Below, in pieces: positions 8,050 through 16,703 of a stretch of DNA of 45,620 bases. The stretch covers positions 1-45,620 of the forward strand of contig NZ_JMKW01000019.1 of assembly GCF_000686565.1 (NCBI RefSeq), in the 5' to 3' direction. The notes beneath the pieces are model-generated. The model saw nothing but the letters and a program-made list of their open reading frames with translations. It made no database searches and was not told the DNA's origin. Made by a program: the position numbers and the translations under genes. Each line of letters opens with the position of its first letter. Within the stretch, counting starts at the first letter, position 1. This stretch comes from Helicobacter bilis ATCC 51630 (lineage in GTDB: Bacteria; Campylobacterota; Campylobacteria; Campylobacterales; Helicobacteraceae).

Positions 8050-9012
8050 CTAGCAGTCCCAGCCAAAAAGGCTTTTATTCCTATCAAGTTGCGTGATAGA
8101 ATCTCTCTCTTTTTGCGTTAAGCTAAAGTCAAAAAGCGTGAGATTTTCTTGCAATTTTTCAAAGCTTGAAGCCTTTGGGATAATACTCATTCCTTTATCT
8201 AGCAGAAATTTCAAAGCAATTTGTGCGGTGCTTTTATGATGAGCTTTTGCTATACTTTGCAGAGTCTCATTTGTAAAAATACCATTTTTCCCACAAGCTA
8301 AAGGACTCCACGCTTGCAGGTGAATGCCTTTAGATTCTAAAAATTTTTGCAATGTGTGCTGTTGAAAGAAAATATGTGCTTGGACTTGATTTAGCACAGG
8401 CTTAACACGCACATAATCTAAAAAATCCTCTAAAAATCTGCCATAAAAATTTGAGATTCCAATCGCGTGGATAAGCCCTTTGTGATACGCCTCTTCACAA
8501 GCTTTATACATTTCTTTAGCATTTGCGTAAGGCTCGTGGATTACAAGCAAATCTACATATTCTAGCCCTAGATTTTGCAAACTCTGCTCTATGCTCTGCC
8601 ACGCTCTTTTATAGGGCATATTTGATGAAAGCTTTGTGGTGATGAAAAGCTCATTTCTTTGCAATGGGCGGCTTAAATCGTTTGGGCTAACTTCGCTAGA
8701 TTCTCTATGGGCTGATTGCTTGTGTGGGTTTGAAATTGGCGTGGTGCTAGAATCTAAATATTTTGTGTTTGTAATATGATGGGCAAAATCCCTAGATTCT
8801 TTTGTTTGCAAATTAGAATCTTTTAGGCTTTGCGTAGCTAGAGCTATGCCCACTTCCTTTTCATTCTCATACATTTGTGCAGTATCAAAGAGTCTGTATC
8901 CAATTTGCAGGGCATTTTGCATTATTTTCACACCCTTTTGCCCTTTAAGTCCATAAGTCCCAAGTCCAATACTAGGCATTTTTATGCCATTATTTAGAGT
9001 GATATATTGCAT
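8050..9012 (-). CDS. Aldo/keto reductase with an extra linker of about 50 residues
   Basis: NAD(P)H-dependent carbonyl reductase with a TIM-barrel fold; the substrate is unknown. The catalytic tetrad is visible: D43 and Y48 in FDTAQMYENEKEVG, K127 in LFITTKL, and H159 in LLVIHEP. Further family marks are GISNFYGRFLEDF, NQVQAH, AWSPLACG and IPKAS. The protein has 320 residues against about 270 for close family members. The excess is residues about 62-117 (SLKDSNLQ to DLSRPLQ), placed where relatives have a few residues before RNELFITTK. The start at 9012 has AAAGGA upstream. It lies upstream of mod on the same strand with a 76-bp gap. Confidence 0.9.
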   Translation of the reverse strand: MQYITLNNGIKMPSIGLGTYGLKGQKGVKIMQNALQIGYRLFDTAQMYENEKEVGIALATQSLKDSNLQTKESRDFAHHITNTKYLDSSTTPISNPHKQSAHRESSEVSPNDLSRPLQRNELFITTKLSSNMPYKRAWQSIEQSLQNLGLEYVDLLVIHEPYANAKEMYKACEEAYHKGLIHAIGISNFYGRFLEDFLDYVRVKPVLNQVQAHIFFQQHTLQKFLESKGIHLQAWSPLACGKNGIFTNETLQSIAKAHHKSTAQIALKFLLDKGMSIIPKASSFEKLQENLTLFDFSLTQKERDSITQLDRNKSLFGWDC

Positions 9013-9170
9013 TGTTGTCCTTTAATATCAAAATAGCTTTGAATAATATATCAATGGGTGTTTGAATCTAGTGCTTGCTACAATACAAAATGTTAGAAAT
9101 TACTATTTAAAAAGGGATATTGTGTCAAAGGCTATTTCAAAGTGTATTTAGTCAAAAAATATTTACATGA

Positions 9171-9962
9171 TTAATCTTTTAAAAACTCATCGTAGTATAG
9201 AAAATAATCCCTGCTTTTCTTTGATGAGAGTGAGTAAGTCAGTGAGCCACCGCCCTCAAAATTTGTGCGTGTGTAGAATGGGGATTTTGTCGTTGTGTCT
9301 GTGAGTGTATTTTTGTATTTTGCAATCCTAGCAACATTTTGGCAACTAAAGATTCCAATATCTTTGCTTCCTACGATAAATAAAAGTCCAACACCATATT
9401 CATTACATGCCTTTGGGAGTAGCTTTGGCGTTGGGTCATGTTTGCCTTGTGAGTTTAGAAAGCCCATGAGTAAATCAGAGCTTACAAACTCTATAAAATC
9501 ATATTTTTCAGTAATGTTTTTATAGGTTATCTCATTTGGGGCGATAAGGAATGCCTTGTTGTTAAAACTTCTAAATATCACCATATCGCCAGTTTCAGGC
9601 GTCATGTTTGGTGTTGGTAGATAGGGCTGGGTTAATTGTGTAAAAGGGGAGACTTTTGCAATAGCCTTTGTGCCTTCTAGTTTTATCACAACTACGCTTG
9701 CTACAATCGCTTTGTAAGATGATAAATCACGCAGGATAATGCCACTCTCACCTACTTTAAGATTGATATTTGTAAAGGTTATAAGTGTATCATCGCCTTG
9801 CTTATTTATCTCTAGAATCTCGCTTATTTCAGGTTGTGTGATAAGCCTTATAGAATCTTTTGTATTTGTTTCATCTTCTATACTTTCATTACTATATGCA
9901 AGATTCCCAAATAATATGCTATTCATTATTAACATAAGCAACGCTGTAAAATATCTTTTCAT
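9171..9962 (-). CDS. Secreted protein with PgbA-type N-terminal domain
   Basis: This 263-residue protein begins with a signal peptide (MKRYFTALLMLIMNSILFG, probable cleavage near AYS-NES). It is followed by the domain found at the N-terminus of the Helicobacter plasminogen-binding protein PgbA and in Campylobacter homologues. Markers are ISEILEINKQ, LKVGESGIILRDL, GDMVIFRSFNNKAFLIAPN and KACNEYGVGLLFIVG. The variable lysine-rich tail of PgbA, which binds plasminogen in H. pylori, is absent, so plasminogen binding should not be assumed. It follows secF by 33 bp on the same strand and is probably the last gene of that unit. Confidence 0.75.
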   Translation of the reverse strand: MKRYFTALLMLIMNSILFGNLAYSNESIEDETNTKDSIRLITQPEISEILEINKQGDDTLITFTNINLKVGESGIILRDLSSYKAIVASVVVIKLEGTKAIAKVSPFTQLTQPYLPTPNMTPETGDMVIFRSFNNKAFLIAPNEITYKNITEKYDFIEFVSSDLLMGFLNSQGKHDPTPKLLPKACNEYGVGLLFIVGSKDIGIFSCQNVARIAKYKNTLTDTTTKSPFYTRTNFEGGGSLTYSLSSKKSRDYFLYYDEFLKD

Positions 9963-9995
9963 GTATAAACCTTAGAATCTTAAATCATTCATGTA

Positions 9996-10970
9996 TTACA
10001 CTCTACCACCCTCATAAAGCTGTCGCATACGCTTCTTTTCCTCTTGTTTTTTAGCTTTTTGCACTTCCTTTGCATAATAGGCTTCGACAGAGAAATTCAG
10101 TAAAATCGCAAGTTTTGGTGCTACAAACATTGAGCTATATGTCCCAAAGACAACACCAATAAGAAGTGGCAAAGAAAACCCTACGATAATTTGCCCACCA
10201 AAAAGATAAAGTGTCAAGACGACAAAAAACATAGTAAGTGAAGTAAGCGTTGTCCTTGTTAGTGTGCTTGATACGGCTTCATTAATCACTTCATTTGCAT
10301 TCATCTTTTTGCCCTCAAGCATTTTTTCTCTGATTCTATCAAAGATGATGATGGTATCATTGATTGAGTAGCCAAGCAAGGTAAGCAAAGCTGCTATAAC
10401 TTCAAGATTTAAATCAATCTTAAAGATAATCACACTTGCTGCGGTAATAACAATGTCATGCACTAAGGCGATGATAGAAGCAAGGGCAAACCGCCACTCA
10501 TAGCGAAAACTCACATACGCCATCATTGCAATAGTCGCTAAAACAAGTGATAATATCGCGCTTTTACGCAATTCATCGCCAACCTTTGGACCGACTGTAT
10601 CAAGCTTTCTTATGCTAAACTCACCGCTTGATTCTAATAATGTATGTAAAGTGGTATCAATCTCATTTGCTTTTAAGTTCTCATTAAATGGAATCTTAAT
10701 GATAATCTCATTATCTGCACCAAATCGACTCACTTGAGCATTCTTAAATCGCTCATCTGTTGCTAAAAGTTTGCGTATTTCTGCCATAGGGGCATTTTGC
10801 TGTGTGTATTGAATCTGTGCTGTGCTGCCACCTGCAAAGTCAATGCCAAGATTAAAACCCACCCCAAAAAATAGATAAAATGAAGCAAGTGTTAGCAAAA
10901 TAGAAGCAATTAGTCCATACTTACTCCAACGCACAAAATCAAAAATTTTCTGCTGTTTAAAAATCTCCAT
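9996..10970 (-). CDS. secF: Protein translocase subunit SecF
   Basis: Inner-membrane partner of SecD. Together they use the proton or sodium gradient to pull exported proteins out of the SecYEG channel on the periplasmic side. The 324-residue protein has the first membrane helix, then the P1-type domain signature GIDFAGGSTAQIQY, followed by five more membrane segments including the conserved GYSINDTIIIFDRIRE. The start at 10970 has AAGGA upstream and lies 14 bp after the secD stop. Length and order are standard. Confidence 0.97.
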   Translation of the reverse strand: MEIFKQQKIFDFVRWSKYGLIASILLTLASFYLFFGVGFNLGIDFAGGSTAQIQYTQQNAPMAEIRKLLATDERFKNAQVSRFGADNEIIIKIPFNENLKANEIDTTLHTLLESSGEFSIRKLDTVGPKVGDELRKSAILSLVLATIAMMAYVSFRYEWRFALASIIALVHDIVITAASVIIFKIDLNLEVIAALLTLLGYSINDTIIIFDRIREKMLEGKKMNANEVINEAVSSTLTRTTLTSLTMFFVVLTLYLFGGQIIVGFSLPLLIGVVFGTYSSMFVAPKLAILLNFSVEAYYAKEVQKAKKQEEKKRMRQLYEGGRV

Positions 10971-10984
10971 ATTTCACTTCCTTA

Positions 10985-12643
10985 CTAACGCTTTTGCTTT
11001 GCTGCTACTTCAGTCTTAGAATCTAGCTTAATGCCAAACCAAAAGGCTAGATTTTTACTTCTTTCTATACGATTACCAAGCCATAGATAGATTCCATGTG
11101 TGCCAATTATAGCGGTAACGATAGAAGCTAGTATGCCAATACCGGTAGTAATCGCAAAGCCTTTTATCACACCAGTGCCATACACATAAAGCAAAACTGA
11201 AGCAATAAGTGAAGTAATATTGGCATCAAAAATGGCACGAGAAGCATTCTCATAGCCAATGCGTAATGACTTTATTACCCCCATGCCAGACTTAAGCCCT
11301 TCTCTAATTCTCTCATTAATGATGATATTTGCATCTACCGCCATACCCACGGTTAGCACGATACCAGCCATACCCGGAAGTGTGAGTGTCGCATCAAATA
11401 ACGCCATAACGGCGATAATCAAAAAGAGATTGATAACAAGGGCAAGAGAGGCAAAGACACCTGCCATAGCATAATATATAATCATAAAGCCCACAACTAA
11501 GATAAAGCCACTGATAAGGGCTATAACAGAAGCTTGTATAGAATCTGCACCAAGACTAGGACCTACAACCCTTTTTTCTATCACAGAAACGGGGGCAAGA
11601 AGCGCACCAGACCTAAGTGCTATGGCTAAATCACTTGCTGCTTTTCTATCAAAACTACCAGTAATAATGCCATTGCCACCACCAATCCTTTGATTAATGC
11701 TAGGTGCAGAAATTATGCGTTTATCAAGCACAATCGCTAATCTTTTCTTAATATTTCGCCCTGTGAAATCCCCAAATATTTCAGCACCTTTAGAATCTAG
11801 CACAAAGCTTACCGCATCATTTTTATTCTCATCAATTGTAGAATCTGCTTTTACAATGGAGCTTCCATCAAGGATAGGGATAGCTTTTAGTGGAAGCTTT
11901 GCCATCTCATTTTCAGCATAAGGCAATAGCGCAGAATTATACCTCATAGCCTCTTCATCGCTGATTACTTCACCATTCATCATGCGTCTAGCCAAATCTT
12001 CATCTACTGCCATAAACTCTAGCTGTGCGTTTTGTGAGATGAGTTTTATAAGCCTTTTTTGCTCTTCCTCACTTTGCGCACCCGGCATTTCCACGCGTAT
12101 TTGATTAGTCCCCTCACGCAAGACATTTGGCTCTGTTAAACCAAAACCACTAAGTCGATTGCGTATAGTAAAGATAGCTTGATCTAGGGCATTTTTTTGC
12201 ACCTTTTTTATAGCCTCTTCATTCAGTGCTATATTAAAGGTATTACCACTTTGAGACCATACCACACCTTCCATATTGCTAAGGATAGATTCCATATCTT
12301 TTGTTCTACTTGAATCAAGCAATATAAAGCTTATGGAATCACCTTGCATTCTAAGCTTATTAATAAAAATATTTTTCTTATCTGTTTGGTGCTTTAAGTC
12401 GCTAAGCATACTGCTATACTTATTGCCAACTGCCTCATTTACATCAACATCAAGTAAAAGACTTAACCCACCTTGCAAATCAAGTCCAAGCGTAATCTTT
12501 TTATAACCATCAAAAAAGGGATATTTGCTAGAATCTTGAAAAAACGATGGAATGCTAAAAAAGATTCCAAAACAACATGCAAGAACAAAGGCTAACAACC
12601 TGTAATTAAAGGGTTTTTGTGTATTTGTGTGAATCTTTGCCAT
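10985..12643 (-). CDS. secD: Protein translocase subunit SecD
   Basis: This 552-residue inner-membrane protein has a first helix (YRLLAFVLACCFGIFF), the GLDLQGGLSLLLDVDV motif, and a large periplasmic domain with VEMPGAQ and FTIRNRLSGFGLTEP. Six C-terminal-half membrane segments carry GMAGIVLTVGMAVDANIIIN. It works with SecF to complete Sec-dependent export. It lies between yajC and secF; the ribosome site is weak, so coupling to yajC translation is likely. Confidence 0.97.
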   Translation of the reverse strand: MAKIHTNTQKPFNYRLLAFVLACCFGIFFSIPSFFQDSSKYPFFDGYKKITLGLDLQGGLSLLLDVDVNEAVGNKYSSMLSDLKHQTDKKNIFINKLRMQGDSISFILLDSSRTKDMESILSNMEGVVWSQSGNTFNIALNEEAIKKVQKNALDQAIFTIRNRLSGFGLTEPNVLREGTNQIRVEMPGAQSEEEQKRLIKLISQNAQLEFMAVDEDLARRMMNGEVISDEEAMRYNSALLPYAENEMAKLPLKAIPILDGSSIVKADSTIDENKNDAVSFVLDSKGAEIFGDFTGRNIKKRLAIVLDKRIISAPSINQRIGGGNGIITGSFDRKAASDLAIALRSGALLAPVSVIEKRVVGPSLGADSIQASVIALISGFILVVGFMIIYYAMAGVFASLALVINLFLIIAVMALFDATLTLPGMAGIVLTVGMAVDANIIINERIREGLKSGMGVIKSLRIGYENASRAIFDANITSLIASVLLYVYGTGVIKGFAITTGIGILASIVTAIIGTHGIYLWLGNRIERSKNLAFWFGIKLDSKTEVAAKQKR

Positions 12644-12663
12644 ACGCTAATCTAACCTAAAAT

Positions 12664-12996
12664 TTATTTTTTATCATGCTTATTTTTAGATTCTTTTTCC
12701 TCTTTCTTTGAATCTGTGCTAGAATCATCGTCTTCTGCCATTTCATCAACCTTGTAAGCTACAAATTCCCTTGCAAGTCTCACTTGAGTATCGCCCAACT
12801 CTACAACTATAAATCTATCATCTTGCTTGATTACCTCACATACAAAACCGCCATTTGTAACGATTTTATCCCCTCTTTTTAAAGATTCAACCATAGCTGC
12901 ATGTTTCTTTCTTTGCTGCTGCTGCGGACGAAACACAAGAAAATAAAACACTAAAATAAGAACTGCTAATGGCAAAAAACTAATAAGCTCTTGCAT
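12664..12996 (-). CDS. yajC: Sec translocon accessory protein YajC
   Basis: This 110-residue protein has one N-terminal membrane helix (LPLAVLILVFYFLVFRPQQQQ). The conserved cytosolic part follows: RKKHAAMVESLKRGDKIVTNGG, then VVELGDTQVRLAREFV. The tail is charged (EDDDSSTDSKKEEKESKNK), longer and more acidic than usual. YajC binds SecDF. The start at 12996 has AAAGGA upstream. It sits between nhaA and secD, as in H. pylori. Confidence 0.95.
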   Translation of the reverse strand: MQELISFLPLAVLILVFYFLVFRPQQQQRKKHAAMVESLKRGDKIVTNGGFVCEVIKQDDRFIVVELGDTQVRLAREFVAYKVDEMAEDDDSSTDSKKEEKESKNKHDKK

Positions 12997-13046
12997 ACAT
13001 ATCCTTTAGATTCAAAAATAAAGCAAGGATTCTAACACAAAAAATG

Positions 13047-14342
13047 TTAATTTTTTGCTTTACCAGATAAAAGCAAGAATATAACACCAATAATACATGA
13101 AGTAAGCGATGCAAGTAATATAGTGATTTTAGATAACTCTTTTGCTTCCTGTATATCAAAGGCAAGCTCGGATACAAAAAGCGACATAGTAAAGCCAATC
13201 CCAGCAAGCATACCAGCCCCTAAAATATAAGTCCAAGAGATTCCATCAGGTCGTTTTGCAATGCCTAACTTTTCACACAAGAAAGACGCAAGGAAGATTC
13301 CAATAGGCTTCCCTACAACTAAGCCTAAGAATACACCAAGAAAAATATGGTCTATATTAAAATTAAAATTAGATTCAATGCTTACCCCCGCATTTGCAAA
13401 CGCAAAGCAAGGCATGATAAAATACGCACTCCAAGGCTGCAAAAAATGCTCTAGTCTTAAGAGAGGATTCTGTGTATTTATGGCACTATGCTGAACTTCT
13501 TGCACAAACTCTAATTTATCATGGTCTAAAAGTATAGAATCTTGTTTATTTTGCTTGTGTTGATAGTTTTTCGCCCATACGCCCATTTGCTCATAAAATG
13601 CTTGAAAATCTTTTTTTGCTTTGACAGGGATACAAAATGCTAAAATTACCGCCGCAATAGTCGCATGGATACCGCTTGCATGCACGAAAAACCATAATAA
13701 GATTCCAAGTCCAAGATATACAATCAAATGCTTAATGCCACGCATATTGCATAGCACAAGTAGCACAATGATTCCCGCTGAAGCAAGTAGCCACATCAAA
13801 TGTATAGAATCTCCATAAAATAACGCAATAACCACAATCGCACCCAAATCATCAACGACCGCTAAAGTAACAAGAAAAACCTTTAGGGCAATAGGAATGC
13901 GTTTGCCAAGTATAAGCAACACGCCTAATGCAAATGCAATATCTGTCGCCATCGGGATACCAAAACCATGACTTGAAGCCGTGCCAATGTTGAGTGCATA
14001 ATAGATTGCACCCGGGACTATCATGCCCCCTAATGCTGCAATAGCTGGAAATGCCGCTTTTGAAAAAGAGTTTAACTCGCCAAAAAGCATTTCTCTCTTA
14101 ATCTCTAAGCCAACAAGCAAAAAGAAAAATGACATAAGCACATCATTCACCCATATTTTTAGCTCCATACCCACAAAATGTTCGCCAAACTGAAAACCAA
14201 AAGGTGTTTCAAAAATCGTGTGATATATATGAGATAAGGGTGAGTTGGCAACAATAAGTGCCATAATCGTGCTTATCCCAAGAAAAATACCGCCAAAAGA
14301 TTCACTACGGATAAAATTCATCAAAACTTGTGTAACGCGCAT
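13047..14342 (-). CDS. nhaA: Na+/H+ antiporter NhaA
   Basis: This 431-residue, roughly twelve-helix inner-membrane antiporter exchanges two H+ for one Na+ and controls pH and sodium. The ion-binding aspartate pair is present in LAVVDDLGAIVVIALFY. PMATDIAFALGVLLILG and GIGFTMSLFVSELAF are also typical. A loop of about 50 residues with AKNYQHKQNKQDSILLDHDK lies in the middle, a feature of Helicobacter NhaA compared with E. coli. The start at 14342 has GAAGGAA upstream. It is the first gene of the nhaA-yajC-secD-secF unit. Confidence 0.96.
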   Translation of the reverse strand: MRVTQVLMNFIRSESFGGIFLGISTIMALIVANSPLSHIYHTIFETPFGFQFGEHFVGMELKIWVNDVLMSFFFLLVGLEIKREMLFGELNSFSKAAFPAIAALGGMIVPGAIYYALNIGTASSHGFGIPMATDIAFALGVLLILGKRIPIALKVFLVTLAVVDDLGAIVVIALFYGDSIHLMWLLASAGIIVLLVLCNMRGIKHLIVYLGLGILLWFFVHASGIHATIAAVILAFCIPVKAKKDFQAFYEQMGVWAKNYQHKQNKQDSILLDHDKLEFVQEVQHSAINTQNPLLRLEHFLQPWSAYFIMPCFAFANAGVSIESNFNFNIDHIFLGVFLGLVVGKPIGIFLASFLCEKLGIAKRPDGISWTYILGAGMLAGIGFTMSLFVSELAFDIQEAKELSKITILLASLTSCIIGVIFLLLSGKAKN

Positions 14343-14374
14343 TAGTTTCCTTCTCTATCATCAAAAATGAAACT

Positions 14375-14380
14375 ATTATA
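14375..14380 (-). promoter_or_regulatory. Probable -10 box for nhaA-yajC-secDF
   Basis: A perfect TATAAT on the minus strand stands 32 bases upstream of the nhaA start, preceded by a T-rich stretch (TTTTTTAT). This is the usual arrangement of Helicobacter sigma-80 promoters, which lack a strong -35. The predicted leader is about 25 nt and carries the GAAGGA ribosome site. Confidence 0.5.
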
Positions 14381-14566
14381 ATAAAAAACTTAAAGCATAA
14401 TAAAAACAAGAAGTATTTTTCCATGTTTTTATGTCTTGCGATTGTCATAGTTGTGTTTGTTTTAGAGTTTCGTTCATTATTTATAACTTAAAAAATTAAG
14501 GCAGAAAATTGTCCCTGAGAGAGTGCCATTAAGGCGGTCTAGCCTATTCTTGGTAAAGTAATAATA

Positions 14567-14594
14567 TGTTCTATAACTTATAAGTCATAGAACA
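14567..14594. promoter_or_regulatory. 28-bp near-perfect palindrome between nhaA and the OMP gene
   Basis: TGTTCTATAACTTA is followed directly by TAAGTCATAGAACA, pairing at 13 of 14 positions with no loop. It lies 11-38 bp beyond the stop of the minus-strand OMP gene. It could be that gene's transcription terminator, although no clear T run follows, or a dimeric-regulator site. The remaining bases of the 14343-14604 gap show no gene. Confidence 0.4.
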
Positions 14595-14604
14595 AGCATA
14601 TTGT

Positions 14605-15318
14605 CTAGAGTGTATAGCTATACCCAAGATGGAAAGAAAATGGGCTTTTAGGCTTATATATTTCCTCGCGAATTACATTTGGCGGATTGTTGGTATCTCT
14701 CACGATATTGTGTAAATCAGGTTGCAATATTGCATATCGATAGAGAATCTCTAACCTATGTCGGCTTTCAAATGTGAGCGAAAAGCCCGCATTTGCCACC
14801 GCTTTAAATCCACTCTTTGTATAGTTTTGCGTATGTTGCAAATTCCCGTTATCTCTATATGTCTTTTGTGCGCCAAGCTCATAACCAGCACCCAAGCCAA
14901 ATATAATACCCAAACTCAATTTCAAATCATTGTTGTTATAAAAATCATATAGCACATCAGCATTGAACAAAAATGTATGCGTATTTGCATATAAATCATT
15001 TATAACTGCTACATCTCTATATGCTGTTACAAAATCACTAAAGCTATAGCTATAACTACCATAAAGTCGCATACCCCATGTTTTTGTGAAAAATAGATTA
15101 TAGCCAAGCCTCAAACCAGCATCTACAACAAACCTATCGCTATCATGTCCCATTACAAGATTAAACCCGCTATCAACACCAAGCATAGCCCCAGTCTTTG
15201 AATCTTTTGTGATCTCTTTTGTGGGTTCGGGCAATCTAGGCTGTGTGCGTTTATAAACTTGTGCATACGCCACACTTGATAAAGTTATACTGCACAATAT
15301 TACACTTATACATTTCAT
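14605..15318 (-). CDS. Outer-membrane beta-barrel protein of the Helicobacter OMP type
   Basis: This 237-residue protein has a signal peptide (MKCISVILCSITLSSVAYA, cut before QVYKR). It is followed by a proline-rich linker and alternating amphipathic strands rich in Y, F and G, such as GMRLYGSYSYSFSD, LGIIFGLGAGYELG and FSFHLGYSYTL. This is the pattern of small Helicobacter outer-membrane barrels, possibly eight strands. The start is ATG 15318 with AAGGAG seven bases upstream, rather than the ATG seven codons earlier. A possible -10 (TGTAAT) lies at 15360-15365. No ligand can be inferred. Confidence 0.75.
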   Translation of the reverse strand: MKCISVILCSITLSSVAYAQVYKRTQPRLPEPTKEITKDSKTGAMLGVDSGFNLVMGHDSDRFVVDAGLRLGYNLFFTKTWGMRLYGSYSYSFSDFVTAYRDVAVINDLYANTHTFLFNADVLYDFYNNNDLKLSLGIIFGLGAGYELGAQKTYRDNGNLQHTQNYTKSGFKAVANAGFSLTFESRHRLEILYRYAILQPDLHNIVRDTNNPPNVIREEIYKPKSPFSFHLGYSYTL

Positions 15319-15492
15319 ATAAACTCCTTGCTTTTTCAAAGAAGTAGTATCGACAAAAAATTACATTAGTTGATTATGGAAATTTAAACTTTTATCATTT
15401 GAGCCATAACTACAATCTTTTCTTTGACAGATCTCTAGGTATTTTACTTTGTAAGTTACAGCAGGTGTTGGAATGGTCGTAGGCATATAAAT

Positions 15493-16701
15493 CTACTTTT
15501 TAGATATATCACTATTTCTTATTTTCATTATCCATTCTTGCAAGGTTTTTTCAAAGCCGATGTTTTTAAGGAATACATACTTTTTTCCATGATGATAGAT
15601 TTGCTTTACAAAGCCACCAAAATCATGTGGATATTTATAGCCTTTTGCGTCTGTCTTTAGATGGCTTGGCACAGATTCTAAGCGGATTTTTGTATCTTCT
15701 AGGGCGTGATTTATCGCTGTGTATGCGGTGTTACTCTTTGGAGAGCATGCTAGATAAATCACGCATTGAGAGAGAATGATCCTTGCTTCTGGATAGCCGA
15801 TTTTACTTACTGCTTGCATTGTGCTTACGCTTAGATTTAGTGCATTTGGGTTTGCATTGCCTATGTCTTCACTTGCTAGAATGACTAGTCTGCGTGCTAT
15901 AAACTCTGGGTTTTCCCCTGCTTGTATGAGGCATGCGAGATAATATAATGCTGCATTCTCATCGCTGCCCCGTATGGATTTAATAAGGGCTGATATGTAG
16001 TCATAATGCGTGCTTTGCGACTTTACGCCCTGTGCGTTTTGGACTAGAGATTGAAGCATGGATACACTTACTTCCTGCTTAGAATCTATATCAAGGGCAA
16101 TATCAAGTAGATTCAAAAACGCACGACAATCGCCATTGTGATGGCTTAAAAGCCATGACTTTATGGAATCAAAGCTATGCTTTGGTGGATAGGCTTTTAA
16201 TACTCTGTTATAAAGCTCTTCAAAATCTTGTGTTTGCAGGGCTTTTAACTCAAAGAGAAAGGATCTACTTCTTAAGGCTGGGCTTAGGGTAAAGAAAGGA
16301 TTCTCTGTGCTAGCCCCTATGAATGCGACTTGTCCTTTTTCTAAAATAGGGAGTAAAAACTCTTGTTGTGCTATGTTTAGCCTATGGACTTCATCGATAA
16401 ATAAAAGCGGCTTATTCATTGTGTGTTCATACAAGCTTAATTCTTTTTTTAGGGAATCTAGCTTAAAATTTGTCGCATTAAAGGATAAAAAGGTTTTTTT
16501 GCTTAGTGTTGCGATGATGTGGGCTAGGCTTGTTTTGCCACTGCCCGGCGGTCCAAAAAATAAAAGATTTGGTAGCATATTAGAATCTTGTATGTTTTTC
16601 TCGATGATTATTCTTAGCGGTGCATCTTGTGCTAATAAATGCTTTTGTCCTATGAAGTTTTCAAGTGTTGTGGGGCGAAATTTATAGGCTAGATTTCGCA
16701 T
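15493..16701 (-). CDS. rarA: Replication-associated recombination protein RarA (MgsA)
   Basis: AAA+ ATPase of the clamp-loader clade that acts at stalled replication forks. In the 402-residue protein Walker A is GPPGSGKT (about 50-57) and Walker B/DExH is FIDEVHRLN (about 101-109). The sensor region is GASTENPFFTLSPALRSRS, typical of RarA. The C-terminal tetramerisation part has RGSDENAALYYLACLIQAGE, LVILASEDIGNANP and YKYPHDFGGFV. It starts two bases after the fcl stop, so the two are probably translationally coupled. Confidence 0.95.
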   Translation of the reverse strand: MRNLAYKFRPTTLENFIGQKHLLAQDAPLRIIIEKNIQDSNMLPNLLFFGPPGSGKTSLAHIIATLSKKTFLSFNATNFKLDSLKKELSLYEHTMNKPLLFIDEVHRLNIAQQEFLLPILEKGQVAFIGASTENPFFTLSPALRSRSFLFELKALQTQDFEELYNRVLKAYPPKHSFDSIKSWLLSHHNGDCRAFLNLLDIALDIDSKQEVSVSMLQSLVQNAQGVKSQSTHYDYISALIKSIRGSDENAALYYLACLIQAGENPEFIARRLVILASEDIGNANPNALNLSVSTMQAVSKIGYPEARIILSQCVIYLACSPKSNTAYTAINHALEDTKIRLESVPSHLKTDAKGYKYPHDFGGFVKQIYHHGKKYVFLKNIGFEKTLQEWIMKIRNSDISKK

Positions 16702-16703
16702 GA

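Noticed and set aside
8050-8087. Longer start for mod reaching into the aldo/keto reductase gene
   Set aside because: The longer N-terminus has no ribosome site and overlaps the reductase; ATG 7973 has AAGGA at good spacing.
14480-14570. Possible small RNA or tRNA in the nhaA-OMP gap (GAGAGAGTGCC... segment)
   Set aside because: No tRNA arm pattern (no GGTTCGAATC-like arm) and no consistent fold or promoter could be seen by eye.
16307-16687. 126-codon open frame antisense to rarA
   Set aside because: It lies wholly opposite the Walker region of rarA and reflects that gene's codon pattern.
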